Source: an uncultured Clostridia bacterium
Lineage (GTDB): Bacteria > Bacillota > Clostridia > TANB77 > CAG-508
Assembly: GCA_934149005.1 (NCBI GenBank)
Contig: CAKPDN010000014.1
Location: forward strand, 1 to 38,764
Length of the DNA: 38,764 bases
Direction of reading: 5' to 3'
The position numbers and the translations under genes were made by a program. Positions within the stretch are counted from its first letter, which is position 1. Every line of letters begins with the position of its first letter. The notes under the pieces were generated by a model. The model made no database searches. It was not told the origin of the DNA and was given only the letters and a program-made list of their open reading frames with translations. Below are positions 15,974-25,467 of the stretch, one piece after another.

Positions 15974-17141
15974 TAATAACCGCAGATAAATATTTCATGC
16001 TATTTAAGCACTGTTCTAAAGTATTCCCAGTTGCTCCAACTTCTATAATATTCGCATATTTTCCTGTATGCTGGTTATACCTAGATTTTGTTAGCATAAT
16101 AGGCTTAAATAATCCTGGATACATTTCTTCTGCTTTTTGTTGAATCTTTATAGCAAATTTTAAGTTTTGGTTCCAATTAGGATGCCATAACCCTCCATCA
16201 TTTGTTCCTATTACAAACATTATTTGTGCAACATAATCATCTCCTATTTTTACTGTTGGTGCATAATCTGGTCTTGCTCCTATTGCATCTCTATGCAAAT
16301 CTATTATTATGTCAGATGGATCTGTTTTTAACATATTTTCTACCGTTTGTAATGAACGTGTATATGATCCATTATATGCAGGATAATCATGATATGATGT
16401 ATTATGTGTTACATTTAAATTATACTGTTTTAAATATGTTTCAAGTTCTGTTCCTACTCTTGTTACAGTATAATTTAAATCTGTTGACCTATAATTTCCT
16501 GTTGGTGTATATGGATATTTTTCACTTGATGTATAACTTTCACAACTGTGTGTATGAAATATTAATATATTTTTATTGTCAATCTTTATATCCGGTTTTA
16601 GCATATCTTCTGTTAATGTATATGATGTTTGGTTTTTTATTTTTACATTTTCATATTGAGTATTAAAGCTTTCAGATATTGGATTTTGTGTTACTACTTC
16701 TGTTTCTGTTTTTGAAGTATTTGCTAAGATAATTTTTTCTTCTACTTCTGTGTTTTTTTCCTTTTCAAAGTTTTCTGAATTTTCATCTTTATTTTCTGAT
16801 TTATTATTATTTTCTTCTATTTTTTCTATTCCTTTTATACTTCCTATTTCTGTTTTTAAAAATTCTTCCAAAAAACTGTTTTCTGATATTTTTTCAGTTT
16901 CATTTTCTTTTTCAATTTCATTATATTCTTTATTTATATTTGACATTGTTGGAATAGTTTTATCTAAACAACTTGTTAAACTTCCAAATTGAAATGCTTC
17001 TATTTTAGATTGTTTGTTTTTTTCTTTAATTTTTACAGATGAAAAATACCTTGAAGCTATTACAATAACTGTAATTGTTATTATAATTTCTACAAGATAT
17101 TTTATTATATCTTTCATTTTTAATACTGCTACATTAAACAT
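15951..17141 (-). CDS. spoIIP: stage II sporulation protein P, peptidoglycan amidase/endopeptidase
   Basis: This 396-aa protein has an N-terminal membrane anchor (about 11-31). A long Glu/Lys/Asn-rich linker (about 60-165) follows. The SpoIIP catalytic domain has HTHSCESY (196-203), DLHRDA (281-286), NQH (356-358) and EVGATGN (367-373); the His and Glu residues are the expected zinc and catalytic ligands. With SpoIID and SpoIIM, it thins septal peptidoglycan for engulfment, acting in the mother cell. The ribosome binding site AAGGAGAA is clear. It follows the WG-repeat gene by 75 nt. No gpr gene is next to it, unlike in many Firmicutes. Confidence 0.95.
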   Translation of the reverse strand: MFNVAVLKMKDIIKYLVEIIITITVIVIASRYFSSVKIKEKNKQSKIEAFQFGSLTSCLDKTIPTMSNINKEYNEIEKENETEKISENSFLEEFLKTEIGSIKGIEKIEENNNKSENKDENSENFEKEKNTEVEEKIILANTSKTETEVVTQNPISESFNTQYENVKIKNQTSYTLTEDMLKPDIKIDNKNILIFHTHSCESYTSSEKYPYTPTGNYRSTDLNYTVTRVGTELETYLKQYNLNVTHNTSYHDYPAYNGSYTRSLQTVENMLKTDPSDIIIDLHRDAIGARPDYAPTVKIGDDYVAQIMFVIGTNDGGLWHPNWNQNLKFAIKIQQKAEEMYPGLFKPIMLTKSRYNQHTGKYANIIEVGATGNTLEQCLNSMKYLSAVINETFGTV

Positions 17142-17216
17142 ATATACATTCTCCTTGTCCTAAGTTTACTATATATATGTATATTCATTTAATATTAAAA
17201 ATATACTATTTAAAAG

Positions 17217-18698
17217 TTATTCATTTCCATTATCTTCTACTTCAACAAATTCTGTATTTTCAGCTTTATTTTCAGTAGTTTTATTATTATTTTCTTCTAT
17301 GGCATTTTCTTCTTCCGTATTATTATTGTTATTATCATTATTATTACTACTATTATTATTTGTATTTTTTGTTGGTTTTACTCCTTGTTGATCTAAAAAG
17401 TCTGTAACACTAACTTCTAAATTATTATTATAATTCATATAATAATATTTTTTTCCAGAATTTATTGTCATATAAACATCATCTAATACTGGATAACATA
17501 ATTCATTTCCTTTTTGTCCTATTAGTGTATATTTTTTATTCTTACATGCAACCATTACATTGTAATCAGGTATCATAAGTAAATCAATTGCATCTTTATT
17601 GTTTGATGCTATATATCCAAAACTGTCATATTCAAATTCAAGTACTGTTTTTCCATTTTTGTCAAATGCTCCCCACATTTTATCTTTTCTAGCTGGAATC
17701 ATTCCATTATCTAATAAATATTTGTTTTTTATATCATTTTTTTCAAATTTACTACTATCAATTCCTATTTGATCATATTCAATATAAATTTTGATATTTC
17801 CTTTTGAATCTATTACTCCATATTTATTGTCTCTTTTTGCAAGATATAATCCTGTATCTTTATCTATTAAATCTAAACTATCATATAGAATTTGTACTTT
17901 TGTTTCTCTTTTTGCTGATATAATTCCTACTTTATTATTGCTTTTTACTAAAAAATCTCCAGAGTTTGGTAAATATTCAATGTAATCATATTTAGGTTCT
18001 ATTATTGTATTTCCTTTTACATCAATTACAGCATAGGCTTTATCTTGGTTTTTTGTTACAACTAACATATTATTAAGTACTGTTTTCTTATTTACAAATT
18101 CTTCACTAATAGATTCATACCCATAATCCAAAACTTTTGTTGTATATGTATCTATTAAAAATGGCATTGTATATATGTATGCTCTTTTTTTATCTGAATC
18201 ATATGTAAATGATACATTAAATGCTTCTTCTATTGCATCTGTTGTTGCATATAATTTTCCATTTATTGCTTTTACTGGTTTACTTGCATAAAAATAATCA
18301 TAATTTGATTCGTTATTAGATATTGATAATTTGTATATTTTATTTGAATTTAAAGCAAAGTTTGCTATTTCATCTTCACATTGTATATAACATTTGCTTG
18401 CTTCTTCTGATTTGTCCGTATATTCTCCACTATAGCTTTCATAACCTAAATATGTTGCTATTTCTCTTATTGGAAAATATATTTTTCCATCTGGTTCAAT
18501 TACCATCATTTCTTTTACTTTTTCATTTGTAGCCCCATTTATATAAAGTTTTAATGTACTATCTTGTATATATACTATGGCACCAAATATTGCAATAATA
18601 GCAATTACTAGTATTACCATCATTATAAGTATTATCTTTGCCATTTTTTTAGAATTATCTATTTTTTTTGGCTCAAAACTTTCATCAATTAAATTCAT
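17217..18698 (-). CDS. membrane-anchored WG-repeat protein with a copper-amine-oxidase-N-like domain
   Basis: The ATG at 18698 follows AGGGGGATT, so the longer frame with an upstream start is not used. The 493-aa protein has a membrane segment at about 20-43. A domain resembling Cu_amine_oxidN1 (about 45-180, IYFPIREIATYLGYE) follows. Several WG-type repeats lie at about 210-420, for example AVIDVKGNTIIEPKYDYI, KYGVIDSKGNIKIYIEYDQI and MWGAFDKNGKTVLEFEYDSF. The Asn/Glu-rich C-terminus is low-complexity. The role is probably binding outside the membrane, perhaps wall or protein; no catalysis is implied. It sits between tgt and spoIIP and may be co-transcribed with them. Confidence 0.8.
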   Translation of the reverse strand: MNLIDESFEPKKIDNSKKMAKIILIMMVILVIAIIAIFGAIVYIQDSTLKLYINGATNEKVKEMMVIEPDGKIYFPIREIATYLGYESYSGEYTDKSEEASKCYIQCEDEIANFALNSNKIYKLSISNNESNYDYFYASKPVKAINGKLYATTDAIEEAFNVSFTYDSDKKRAYIYTMPFLIDTYTTKVLDYGYESISEEFVNKKTVLNNMLVVTKNQDKAYAVIDVKGNTIIEPKYDYIEYLPNSGDFLVKSNNKVGIISAKRETKVQILYDSLDLIDKDTGLYLAKRDNKYGVIDSKGNIKIYIEYDQIGIDSSKFEKNDIKNKYLLDNGMIPARKDKMWGAFDKNGKTVLEFEYDSFGYIASNNKDAIDLLMIPDYNVMVACKNKKYTLIGQKGNELCYPVLDDVYMTINSGKKYYYMNYNNNLEVSVTDFLDQQGVKPTKNTNNNSSNNNDNNNNNTEEENAIEENNNKTTENKAENTEFVEVEDNGNE

Positions 18699-18747
18699 TT
18701 GTAATCCCCCTAACATTTTATAAATTATGTATATTTTGTCATAAAAA

Positions 18748-19875
18748 CTATTTAATATAACCATATTTTTTATAAAATTCATTTTTGAATGTTAATAAAT
18801 TATCATTCTCTATTTCTATTCTAACTCTTTCCATCAATTTAGTCAAGAATCTTAAATTATGAATTGATAATAATCTTACTCCTAAAATTTCATTTGCTTT
18901 TATAAGATGTCTAATATATGCTCTTGTATAATTTTTGCATGTATAACAATCACATTCTGGATCTAATGGTCCCCAATCTCTTTCATATGTTGCATTTCTT
19001 GCAACAACTTTTCCATGTGATGTTAATGCTGTTCCATTTCTTGCAATTCTTGTTGGTAATACACAATCACACATATCAATTCCAGCAATAGCTGCCTCTA
19101 TTAAATAATCTGGCGTTCCAACTCCCATTAAATATCTAGGTTTGTTCTTAGGCATTTTTGGTGCTGTATAACGTAATATATCCAAAAATTCTTCTTTGGG
19201 CTCTCCAACACTTATTCCCCCTATTGCATATCCTGGTAAATCTAATTGTACTAAATCCTCTAAACTTTGGTCCCTTAAATCTTTATAAAATCCACCTTGA
19301 ATAATTCCAAATAAAGATTGTTTATCTGTTGTTATATGAGCATCTTTACATCTTTTTGCCCATCTTGTGGTTCTCTCCATTGATTTTTTTGTGTATTCAT
19401 ATGTTGATGGATATGGACAACATTCATCAAATGCCATTATAATATCAGCACCTAAATCTTCCTCTGTTTTCATTACAGATTCAGGTGTAAAAAAATGTTT
19501 ACTTCCATCTAAATGTGATTTAAATTCAACACCTTCTTCAGATATAGTTCTTAAATCACCTAAACTAAAAACTTGAAATCCTCCACTATCTGTTAAAATT
19601 GGCCTATCCCAATTCATAAATTTGTGAAGTCCTCCCGCTTCTTTTACAATATCTTGTCCAGGTCTTAGATATAAATGATATGTATTTGACAATATTATTT
19701 GTGCTTTTACTTCTTCTTTTAATTCTTCAGGAGTCATTGATTTTACTGTAGCTTGTGTTCCTACTGGCATAAATATCGGTGTTTGTATATCACCATGTGG
19801 AGTGTGTATTACTCCTCTTCTTGCTCCTGTTTGTTTACATTCGTGTAATAATTCATACGTTACTGCGTGTTTCAT
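18748..19875 (-). CDS. tgt: tRNA-guanine transglycosylase
   Basis: The 375-aa enzyme exchanges guanine-34 for preQ1 in GUN-anticodon tRNAs. Visible are the catalytic region ILTDSGGFQVFSL (about 93-105), AIGGISVGEP, the second Asp in MCDCVLPTRIARNGTA, and the zinc site CDCYTCKNY with a following His. The start has TAGGAGG at a good distance. queA, the next enzyme of the queuosine pathway, is directly upstream, but a 240-bp inverted repeat lies between the two genes and reaches close to this ribosome binding site. Confidence 0.97.
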   Translation of the reverse strand: MKHAVTYELLHECKQTGARRGVIHTPHGDIQTPIFMPVGTQATVKSMTPEELKEEVKAQIILSNTYHLYLRPGQDIVKEAGGLHKFMNWDRPILTDSGGFQVFSLGDLRTISEEGVEFKSHLDGSKHFFTPESVMKTEEDLGADIIMAFDECCPYPSTYEYTKKSMERTTRWAKRCKDAHITTDKQSLFGIIQGGFYKDLRDQSLEDLVQLDLPGYAIGGISVGEPKEEFLDILRYTAPKMPKNKPRYLMGVGTPDYLIEAAIAGIDMCDCVLPTRIARNGTALTSHGKVVARNATYERDWGPLDPECDCYTCKNYTRAYIRHLIKANEILGVRLLSIHNLRFLTKLMERVRIEIENDNLLTFKNEFYKKYGYIK

Positions 19876-19901
19876 TTTTTCCTCCTAGAATAAAGATTAC
19901 C

Positions 19902-20137
19902 AAAGGGATTAAGGAGCTACCACCCGAAAGGGATTAAGGGGCCACCACTCGAAAGGGATTAAGGGGCCACCACATAAAATCCCTTATAGTATTTGTTTTT
20001 ATATTTCATTTATTTTTAATATTTTTTATAAGGGATTTTATGTGGTGGCCCCTTAATCCCTTTCGAGTGGTGGCCCCTTAATCCCTTTCGAGTGGTGGCC
20101 CCTTAATCCCTTTCGAGTGGTAGCCCCTTAATCCCCC
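19902..20137. repeat. long inverted repeat, copy 1, with tandem 25-bp extensions
   Basis: The core arm GGGATTAAGGGGCCACCAC then ATAAAATCCCTTATA is repeated inverted around a 39-nt AT-rich loop. Outside the core, each arm is extended by 25-bp units with a TTTCGAG linker, about two extra units on the left and three on the right. The terminal units diverge (GGAGCTACCAC, GGTAGCC). Each arm also begins with AAGGGATT and ends with AATCCCTT, so two small hairpins can compete with the long one. It lies between queA and tgt. Related copies are at 25169-25294 and 35585-35682. Confidence 0.95.
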
Positions 20138-20149
20138 TCTTAATCACTA

Positions 20150-21175
20150 TTATTTTATAAACATTGCATCTCCAAAACTAAAAAATCTATATTTTTCTTT
20201 TACAGCTTCTTCATATGCACCCATTATATAATCTTTTCCGGCTAATGCTGATACTAGCATCAACAATGTAGATTGTGGCAAATGAAAATTTGTAATTAAT
20301 CCATCTATACATTTAAATTTGTAACCTGGATAAATAAATATTTGTGTATCACTTTCTATTGGCTCTACAAATCCTGTATCTTCATCTGCAATACTTTCTA
20401 AGACTCTACAAGATGTCGTTCCTATTGCAATTACTCTTTTTCCTGCTTTCTTCGTTTGATTAATTTTATCACAATCTTCCTTTTTAATATAAAAATGTTC
20501 TGAATGCATTTCATGTGCTTCTACTGTATCTTCCTTCACAGGTCTAAAAGTTCCTATACCAACATGCAAAGTCACATTAGCAATCTTTATACCTTTTTCT
20601 TCTATTTTTTTCAATAATTCTGGTGTAAAGTGTAGACCAGCCGTTGGTGCAGCTGCTGACCCATTATATTTAGCATATACTGTTTGATATCTGTCCCTAT
20701 CTTTTAATTCTTCATGTATATATGGTGGCAATGGCATTAAACCAATTTGATCTAAAATTTCATTAAATATTCCCTTATAATAAAATCTAACTTTTCTTGT
20801 TCCGCCTGGCATTGTATCTAATATTTCTGCCTTTAATAAACCATCTCCGAATATTACATTTGTTCCTACATGTAACTTATTTCCTGGTCTTACTATACTT
20901 TCCCAAATATCTCCTTCAATATTATTTAATAACAAAAATTCAACATTAGCTCCTGTTTCCTTTTTTCCATAAATTCTTGCAGGAATTACCTTTGTATTAT
21001 TTCTAACTAAACAATCTCCTGGTTCTAAATAATCTATAATATCTTTAAAACTTTTATGTTCTATTGTTTTTTTTTCTCTATTTAGTACCATTAATCTTGA
21101 TTCATCCCTTTTTTCTAATGGTACCTGTGCTATTAATTCTTCTGGTAAATTATAATTAAAATCTGAAACTTTCAT
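20150..21175 (-). CDS. queA: S-adenosylmethionine:tRNA ribosyltransferase-isomerase
   Basis: This 341-aa enzyme turns preQ1 in tRNA into epoxyqueuosine, using the ribosyl group of SAM. Family motifs are FNYNLPEELIAQ at the N-terminus, NNTKVIPARIYG (about 58-70), APTAGLHFTPELL (about 180-193), and LITNFHLPQSTLLMLVSALA near the C-terminus. The length is usual. The start has TGGAGTAAAA. With tgt downstream it forms the conserved queA-tgt pair. No preQ1 riboswitch is visible in the 44-nt gap upstream. Confidence 0.97.
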   Translation of the reverse strand: MKVSDFNYNLPEELIAQVPLEKRDESRLMVLNREKKTIEHKSFKDIIDYLEPGDCLVRNNTKVIPARIYGKKETGANVEFLLLNNIEGDIWESIVRPGNKLHVGTNVIFGDGLLKAEILDTMPGGTRKVRFYYKGIFNEILDQIGLMPLPPYIHEELKDRDRYQTVYAKYNGSAAAPTAGLHFTPELLKKIEEKGIKIANVTLHVGIGTFRPVKEDTVEAHEMHSEHFYIKKEDCDKINQTKKAGKRVIAIGTTSCRVLESIADEDTGFVEPIESDTQIFIYPGYKFKCIDGLITNFHLPQSTLLMLVSALAGKDYIMGAYEEAVKEKYRFFSFGDAMFIK

Positions 21176-21219
21176 TTTTACTCCATTCTTTAATCTTTAA
21201 ATTGAAGATATATTATTTA

Positions 21220-22564
21220 TCATACTGTTACATTGCTTAATTGAGTAAGATTTTTAACATTGTTTACAACATTTTTAAACAATTGTCTAATTTCTTCTAT
21301 TATATTTTGTGGTTCATGAAATTCATCTATTTTATAAGAATATTTAAAATCAGAATTTTTGGCTGGTTTTAAAGTATATACTTCTTTTGGAAGTCCTATA
21401 TATCCATTTGAAGATTTAATATTTTTATTCATATAATCTTTATACCAATCTTTCAAACCTGTCAAGTTTTGATTTCTATATCCATATTTTGAATAATCAT
21501 GTAATGCTGGTATTTCATACCCATATTCCTCTGAAGTTCTTTCTAATGAATGTAAAAATTCATGTAGAAATACTTCTTCTGGAAATGTATTTATTCTCTC
21601 ACTGTATCTATATATATAACTCTTAGATGAATTTGGTAATCTTATGTTTGAATAACCTATTCCATAATAATCCATTGACCCGAAGTCCTATCCAGTCATT
21701 TATTTGTATTTCATCTTTATACTGTTCATTTCCCAATCTTATTATAACAAATATATGATCATAATCATTTTGATTTATTACTTCTTTTATACTATTTTCA
21801 ATATCCTCTGCTGCTACAAAATATCCAAATTCTTCATCATATGTTAATTTACTAATTGGTTCTTTTACTATATACGAATCGCAATTTGCTGTCATTTTAT
21901 TTTGTGACAACTCACTTACTGTTGTCTTAAATCTTTTTATTGTATCTTTAATATCTGATATATCATTATCTGTAACAGATATTTTTACTTCTTTTCCATT
22001 TACAATCACATCTGTATTTTCAAATATAAAACATGCAAAATTCCAATTTTTCCCTTCACTTAATGTTCCTTCTTCAAATGTAAAATCAGAAAACCAAGCT
22101 GTACCTGTACATTTTCCTAAATATCCACCTAATCTAAATCCAATATCTACCTCTTCTCTATCTTTTGAATTAAATATCATCTCAATCTTTTTCCAATCTT
22201 GAGTTCCAGTTATTGCCACTGATTTTTCCGTAGTGCCAACTACTGATATTTGTGCCCCTACTCCCGAAACATCATCTTGTGCAACAACATTATCTGTTTT
22301 TACCATACATGTTACTTTATATGGCATATTCTTTTTAACTTTTACTTTTTTATAAAAAGTAGCATCATTTGCTGTATTCGATATTATCTTGTAGCTATTT
22401 ACTTTAGAATATTTTATTTTTGAATCTCTTTTAAATTCAGATGTATGTAATTCCATCTCACTTCTTATAAAATCATTAAAATTATTAGTTTTGTAAAAAT
22501 TAAAGGCTACTATTAGTATAGCTATAATTATTATCCAAGATATGATGTTTACTATTTTTTTCAT
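21220..22564 (-). pseudogene. frameshifted anchored HExxH protein (putative metallopeptidase)
   Basis: Two frames make one gene. The first (22564 down to the shift) has a membrane segment at residues 3-23. A beta-rich region resembles CBM/carbohydrate-binding domains (PYKVTCMVKTDNVV, AWFSDFTFEEG). A long alpha/beta part ends INDWIGL. The second (stop at 21220) continues DFGSMDYYGIGYSNIR and carries the zinc motif LHEFLHSLE (HExxH). The join is near 21680: the minus strand reads GGACTTCGGGTCAATGG, and removal of one C gives a continuous GLGSMDYYG. This is either a recent loss of function or a sequence error. The ribosome binding site GGGAG is intact. Confidence 0.75.
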
Positions 22565-22577
22565 ACTTTTTCTCCCG

Positions 22578-22609
22578 TGAGACAGTTGGGACGGTCCAAT
22601 TTTGTCTCA
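22578..22609. repeat. GGGACGG hairpin, copy 2, next to the HExxH gene ribosome binding site
   Basis: TGAGACA pairs with TGTCTCA around a loop with GGGACGGTCC. On the plus strand ATTTTTGTTGTTTTTT follows. The hairpin begins one base from the ribosome binding site (22572-22576) of the minus-strand gene. It is related to the hairpins at 15940-15973 and 37430-37458. Confidence 0.8.
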
Positions 22610-22741
22610 TATTTTTGTTGTTTTTTGTCGATTTGCAATCTATTTATATTATACATTAATTGTCGATGTTTAGCAAGAATTTTCATAGTATTACAAAATA
22701 AAATTTGTTACTGTTCGAGAAGAAAATATATTAATCTGTTT

Positions 22742-22833
22742 TAAATGTTGATATATTAATATTTTGCAGTAAAAGACCAATAGGTAGACCCCAGCTATGC
22801 TTTTTACAAAAAATATTAATATATCAACATTTA
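22742..22833. repeat. 24-bp perfect inverted repeat forming a large cruciform-capable structure
   Basis: AAATGTTGATATATTAATAT plus TTT (22743-22765) is repeated inverted at 22810-22832, with one further base pair outside. Inside, GTAAAA pairs with TTTTAC, and the top holds a GC-richer loop (AGGTAGACCCCAGC). No gene spans it. It lies between pnp and the HExxH gene, next to a copy of the dispersed segment shared with 15813-15860. Confidence 0.85.
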
Positions 22834-22868
22834 TAGCTTATATCTTACTAAACTATAACAAAAATTTC

Positions 22869-22900
22869 AAAACCACCAATAGCAATAAAGCTTTGGTTTT
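22869..22900 (-). terminator. weak hairpin downstream of pnp
   Basis: AAAACCA and TGGTTTT pair around an 18-nt loop. In the minus direction the following tract is only moderately T-rich, so termination here is uncertain. Confidence 0.3.
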
Positions 22901-22960
22901 CAATTTAGATATTCAAGCAAAAGAAGCTAGATTATTATTTAATCTACCTCCTTATGTTTT

Positions 22961-25153
22961 TTATTCTTCAACTTCTTCCTTATCATCTTTATCATCTGAC
23001 AAAATCGCAGTTAAATTTATTCTACCTTGTTCATCAATATCAAGAACTTTAACAGTAACTTTATCTCCAACTTTAAGAACATCTTCTACTTTCTTAATTC
23101 TTTCTTTAGAAATTTTAGAAATATGAAGCAATCCTTCTTTTCCATTGATTCCCAAATCCACAAAAGCTCCAAACGTTGTTGTTCTTGTAACTTCACCGTA
23201 ATAGATTTCTCCTACTTCAACTTCTCTTACTATGTCCTCTATCATTTCTAAAGCTTGATTTGCTTTTTCTGAATTCTCAGAATAAATAAATACTAGTCCA
23301 TCATCTTTAATGTCGATTTTAACACCTGTTGCATCTATTATTTTGTTTATTGTTTCTCCACCTTTTCCGATAACATCTTTTATTTTTTCCACTTTGATTT
23401 TTGTATTTACTATTTTAGGTGCGTATTTTGAAATTTCTTTTCTAGGTTCTGCTATTACGGGATCCATTATATCTTCTAATATATGTTTTCTAGCAGCTCT
23501 TGTTCTTTCAAAAGCTTCTTTTATTATATCATATGATAATCCATCAACCTTTATATCAACTTGTATAGCTGTTATGCCTTTTTCTGTTCCACCAACTTTA
23601 AAATCCATATCTCCAAAGAAATCTTCTATTCCTTGAATATCAGTTAACATTACATAATCATTTTCATTATCTGGATTTGTTACAAGTCCTGTTGAAATAC
23701 CTGCAACCGGTCTTTTGATTGGAACACCTGCTGCCATTAAGCTTAATGTACTTCCACATATACTTGCTTGTGATGTTGAACCATTTGAAGATAATACTTC
23801 TGATACAACTCTTATTGCATATGGAAATTCTTCAATTGATGGTAATACTGGAACTAATGCTTTCTCTGCTAATGCTCCATGTCCTATTTCTCTTCTTCCT
23901 GGTCCTCTTGATGGTCTTGCCTCACCCACACTATAGCTTGGAAAATTATATTGATGCATATATCTTTTTGAATTTTGAGTATCAATTCCATCTAATTCTT
24001 GTTCTTCTGATTCCATTCCTAAAGTTGTGACTGATAATACTTGAGTTTGTCCTCTTGTAAACATTGCACTTCCATGTACTCTTGGTAATAAGTCTATTTC
24101 ACATGATAATGGTCTTATCTCATCTATTGCTCTTCCATCAACTCTTTTATGTTCAAAGAAAATCATATTTCTTACACATTTTTTCTCTAATTTATAAATA
24201 GCTTCTCCAATATCTGATTTATGTTCTTCTGCTGCTTCTTCTCCAAATTTTTCAGTATAAGCTGTTACTATTTTGTCAGAAACTTCAGCTACATTATTAT
24301 CTCTCGTTTCTTTATCAGCTTCTTGAAGTGCTTGTTTCACATCTTCTTCAAAGTTTGACTCAATAAATTCATATACATCATGATCAACTTCAAATGATTT
24401 ATATTCAAATTTTGGTTTTCCGATTTCTTCTTTCATTTTTTCAATGAATTTACATATTTTCTTGATTTCAATATGTCCAGCTTTTATTGCATCTAACATA
24501 ACATCATCTGAAACTTCATTTGCTCCAGCTTCAATCATTGCAATTTTTCCTTCAGTTCCTGCAACTGTTAATGTTAAATCAGATACTTTTCTTTGCTCTT
24601 CTGTTGGATTTATTATTATTTTACCATCAATTAAACCTACATTCACAGCAGCTGTTGGTCCACCAAATGGTATATCAGAAATTGATAATGCTGCTGAAGC
24701 TCCTATCATTGCCGCTACTTCTGGTGAATTATCTTGATCAACTGAAAGAACTGTACACACAACAACTACATCATTTCTAAAATCTTTTGGAAATAATGGT
24801 CTTAATGGTCTATCTATGGCTCTTGATGTTAAGATTGCTTTATCACTTGGTTTTCCTTCCCTTTTTTGATATGAACCTGGTATTTTTCCTACTGCATATA
24901 ATTTTTCTTCATAATCTACTGATAATGGAAAAAAGTCGATTCCATCTTTTGGTTCTTTTGATGCTGTAACATTTACCATTACAACTGTATCTCCATATCT
25001 AACTAACACACTTCCATTAGCTAATCCGGCCATTTTCCCTGTTTCAATTACAAGTTTTCTTCCTGCTAATTCTGTTTCATAAGTTTTAAACATACTATTT
25101 TCCTTCTTTCCTTTTTCATCTCTTTTGCACCATTTTTTAATAAAATCAAACAT
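22961..25153 (-). CDS. pnp: polyribonucleotide nucleotidyltransferase (PNPase)
   Basis: The 730-aa enzyme degrades RNA 3'-5' by phosphorolysis. In order: RNase PH domain 1, an all-helical linker, RNase PH domain 2 (GRREIGHGALAEKAL; catalytic Asp residues in DFFGDMDFKVGGTEKGI), a KH domain (about 570-630, VIGKGGETINKII), and a C-terminal S1 domain (about 640-715, YYGEVTRTTTFGAFVDLG). The ATG at 25153 follows AAAGGAGG. A second ATG 20 codons in, behind GAAGGAAAA, gives a more usual N-terminus. rpsO precedes it, the classical rpsO-pnp order. A long inverted repeat lies 3-4 nt before the ribosome binding site and may affect its expression. Confidence 0.97.
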   Translation of the reverse strand: MFDFIKKWCKRDEKGKKENSMFKTYETELAGRKLVIETGKMAGLANGSVLVRYGDTVVMVNVTASKEPKDGIDFFPLSVDYEEKLYAVGKIPGSYQKREGKPSDKAILTSRAIDRPLRPLFPKDFRNDVVVVCTVLSVDQDNSPEVAAMIGASAALSISDIPFGGPTAAVNVGLIDGKIIINPTEEQRKVSDLTLTVAGTEGKIAMIEAGANEVSDDVMLDAIKAGHIEIKKICKFIEKMKEEIGKPKFEYKSFEVDHDVYEFIESNFEEDVKQALQEADKETRDNNVAEVSDKIVTAYTEKFGEEAAEEHKSDIGEAIYKLEKKCVRNMIFFEHKRVDGRAIDEIRPLSCEIDLLPRVHGSAMFTRGQTQVLSVTTLGMESEEQELDGIDTQNSKRYMHQYNFPSYSVGEARPSRGPGRREIGHGALAEKALVPVLPSIEEFPYAIRVVSEVLSSNGSTSQASICGSTLSLMAAGVPIKRPVAGISTGLVTNPDNENDYVMLTDIQGIEDFFGDMDFKVGGTEKGITAIQVDIKVDGLSYDIIKEAFERTRAARKHILEDIMDPVIAEPRKEISKYAPKIVNTKIKVEKIKDVIGKGGETINKIIDATGVKIDIKDDGLVFIYSENSEKANQALEMIEDIVREVEVGEIYYGEVTRTTTFGAFVDLGINGKEGLLHISKISKERIKKVEDVLKVGDKVTVKVLDIDEQGRINLTAILSDDKDDKEEVEE

Positions 25154-25168
25154 ATTTATCCTCCTTTA

Positions 25169-25294
25169 GGAATTGAAAGGGATTAAGGGGCCACCACATA
25201 AAATCCCTTATAGTATTTATTTTTATATTTCATTTATTTTTAATATTTTTTATAAGGGATTTTATGTGGTGGCCCCTTAATCCCTCTCAATTCC
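25169..25294. repeat. long inverted repeat, copy 2, in the pnp leader
   Basis: The 44-bp arms match at 43 positions and enclose a 38-nt AT-rich loop that differs from copy 1 at about one base. The ends are GGAATTGA/TCAATTCC, which differ from the ends of copy 1. The arms contain the shared GGGATTAAGGGGCCACCAC core. It starts about 4 nt from the pnp ribosome binding site. Confidence 0.95.
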
Positions 25295-25333
25295 TCAATC
25301 CATAGTTTAAGCCAAATTTAGATTGTAACCTCT

Positions 25334-25363
25334 ATAATATTTTAGTTTTTCCTAAAACATTAT
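25334..25363. promoter_or_regulatory. hairpin in the pnp upstream region
   Basis: ATAATATTTTAG pairs with CTAAAACATTAT (one mismatch) around a 6-nt loop, on the minus transcript between rpsO and pnp. In E. coli, PNPase represses itself through a cleaved 5' hairpin; a similar role here is inference. Confidence 0.4.
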
Positions 25364-25420
25364 ACAAGCTACTTACCTAAATTTCTGGCTTTATAAAATG
25401 ATATTAGTTAAAAATCTCAC

Positions 25421-25457
25421 AAAAAGCCTATGTCAAATCTTTTGTTTGCATAGGCTT
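25421..25457 (-). terminator. rpsO terminator
   Basis: AAGCCTATG and CATAGGCTT pair, and TTTTTG follows on the minus strand. It begins 10 nt after the rpsO stop. Confidence 0.85.
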
Positions 25458-25467
25458 CTTTATGAAA

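Noticed and set aside
19902..20137. Tandem 25-bp units as a possible CRISPR array
   Set aside because: The units are contiguous, with no unique spacers, and are mirrored across the centre. This is an inverted-repeat element, and no cas genes are nearby.
21176..21220. preQ1 riboswitch before queA
   Set aside because: The 44-nt gap has no pseudoknot-like pattern with a C-rich stem and A-rich tail.
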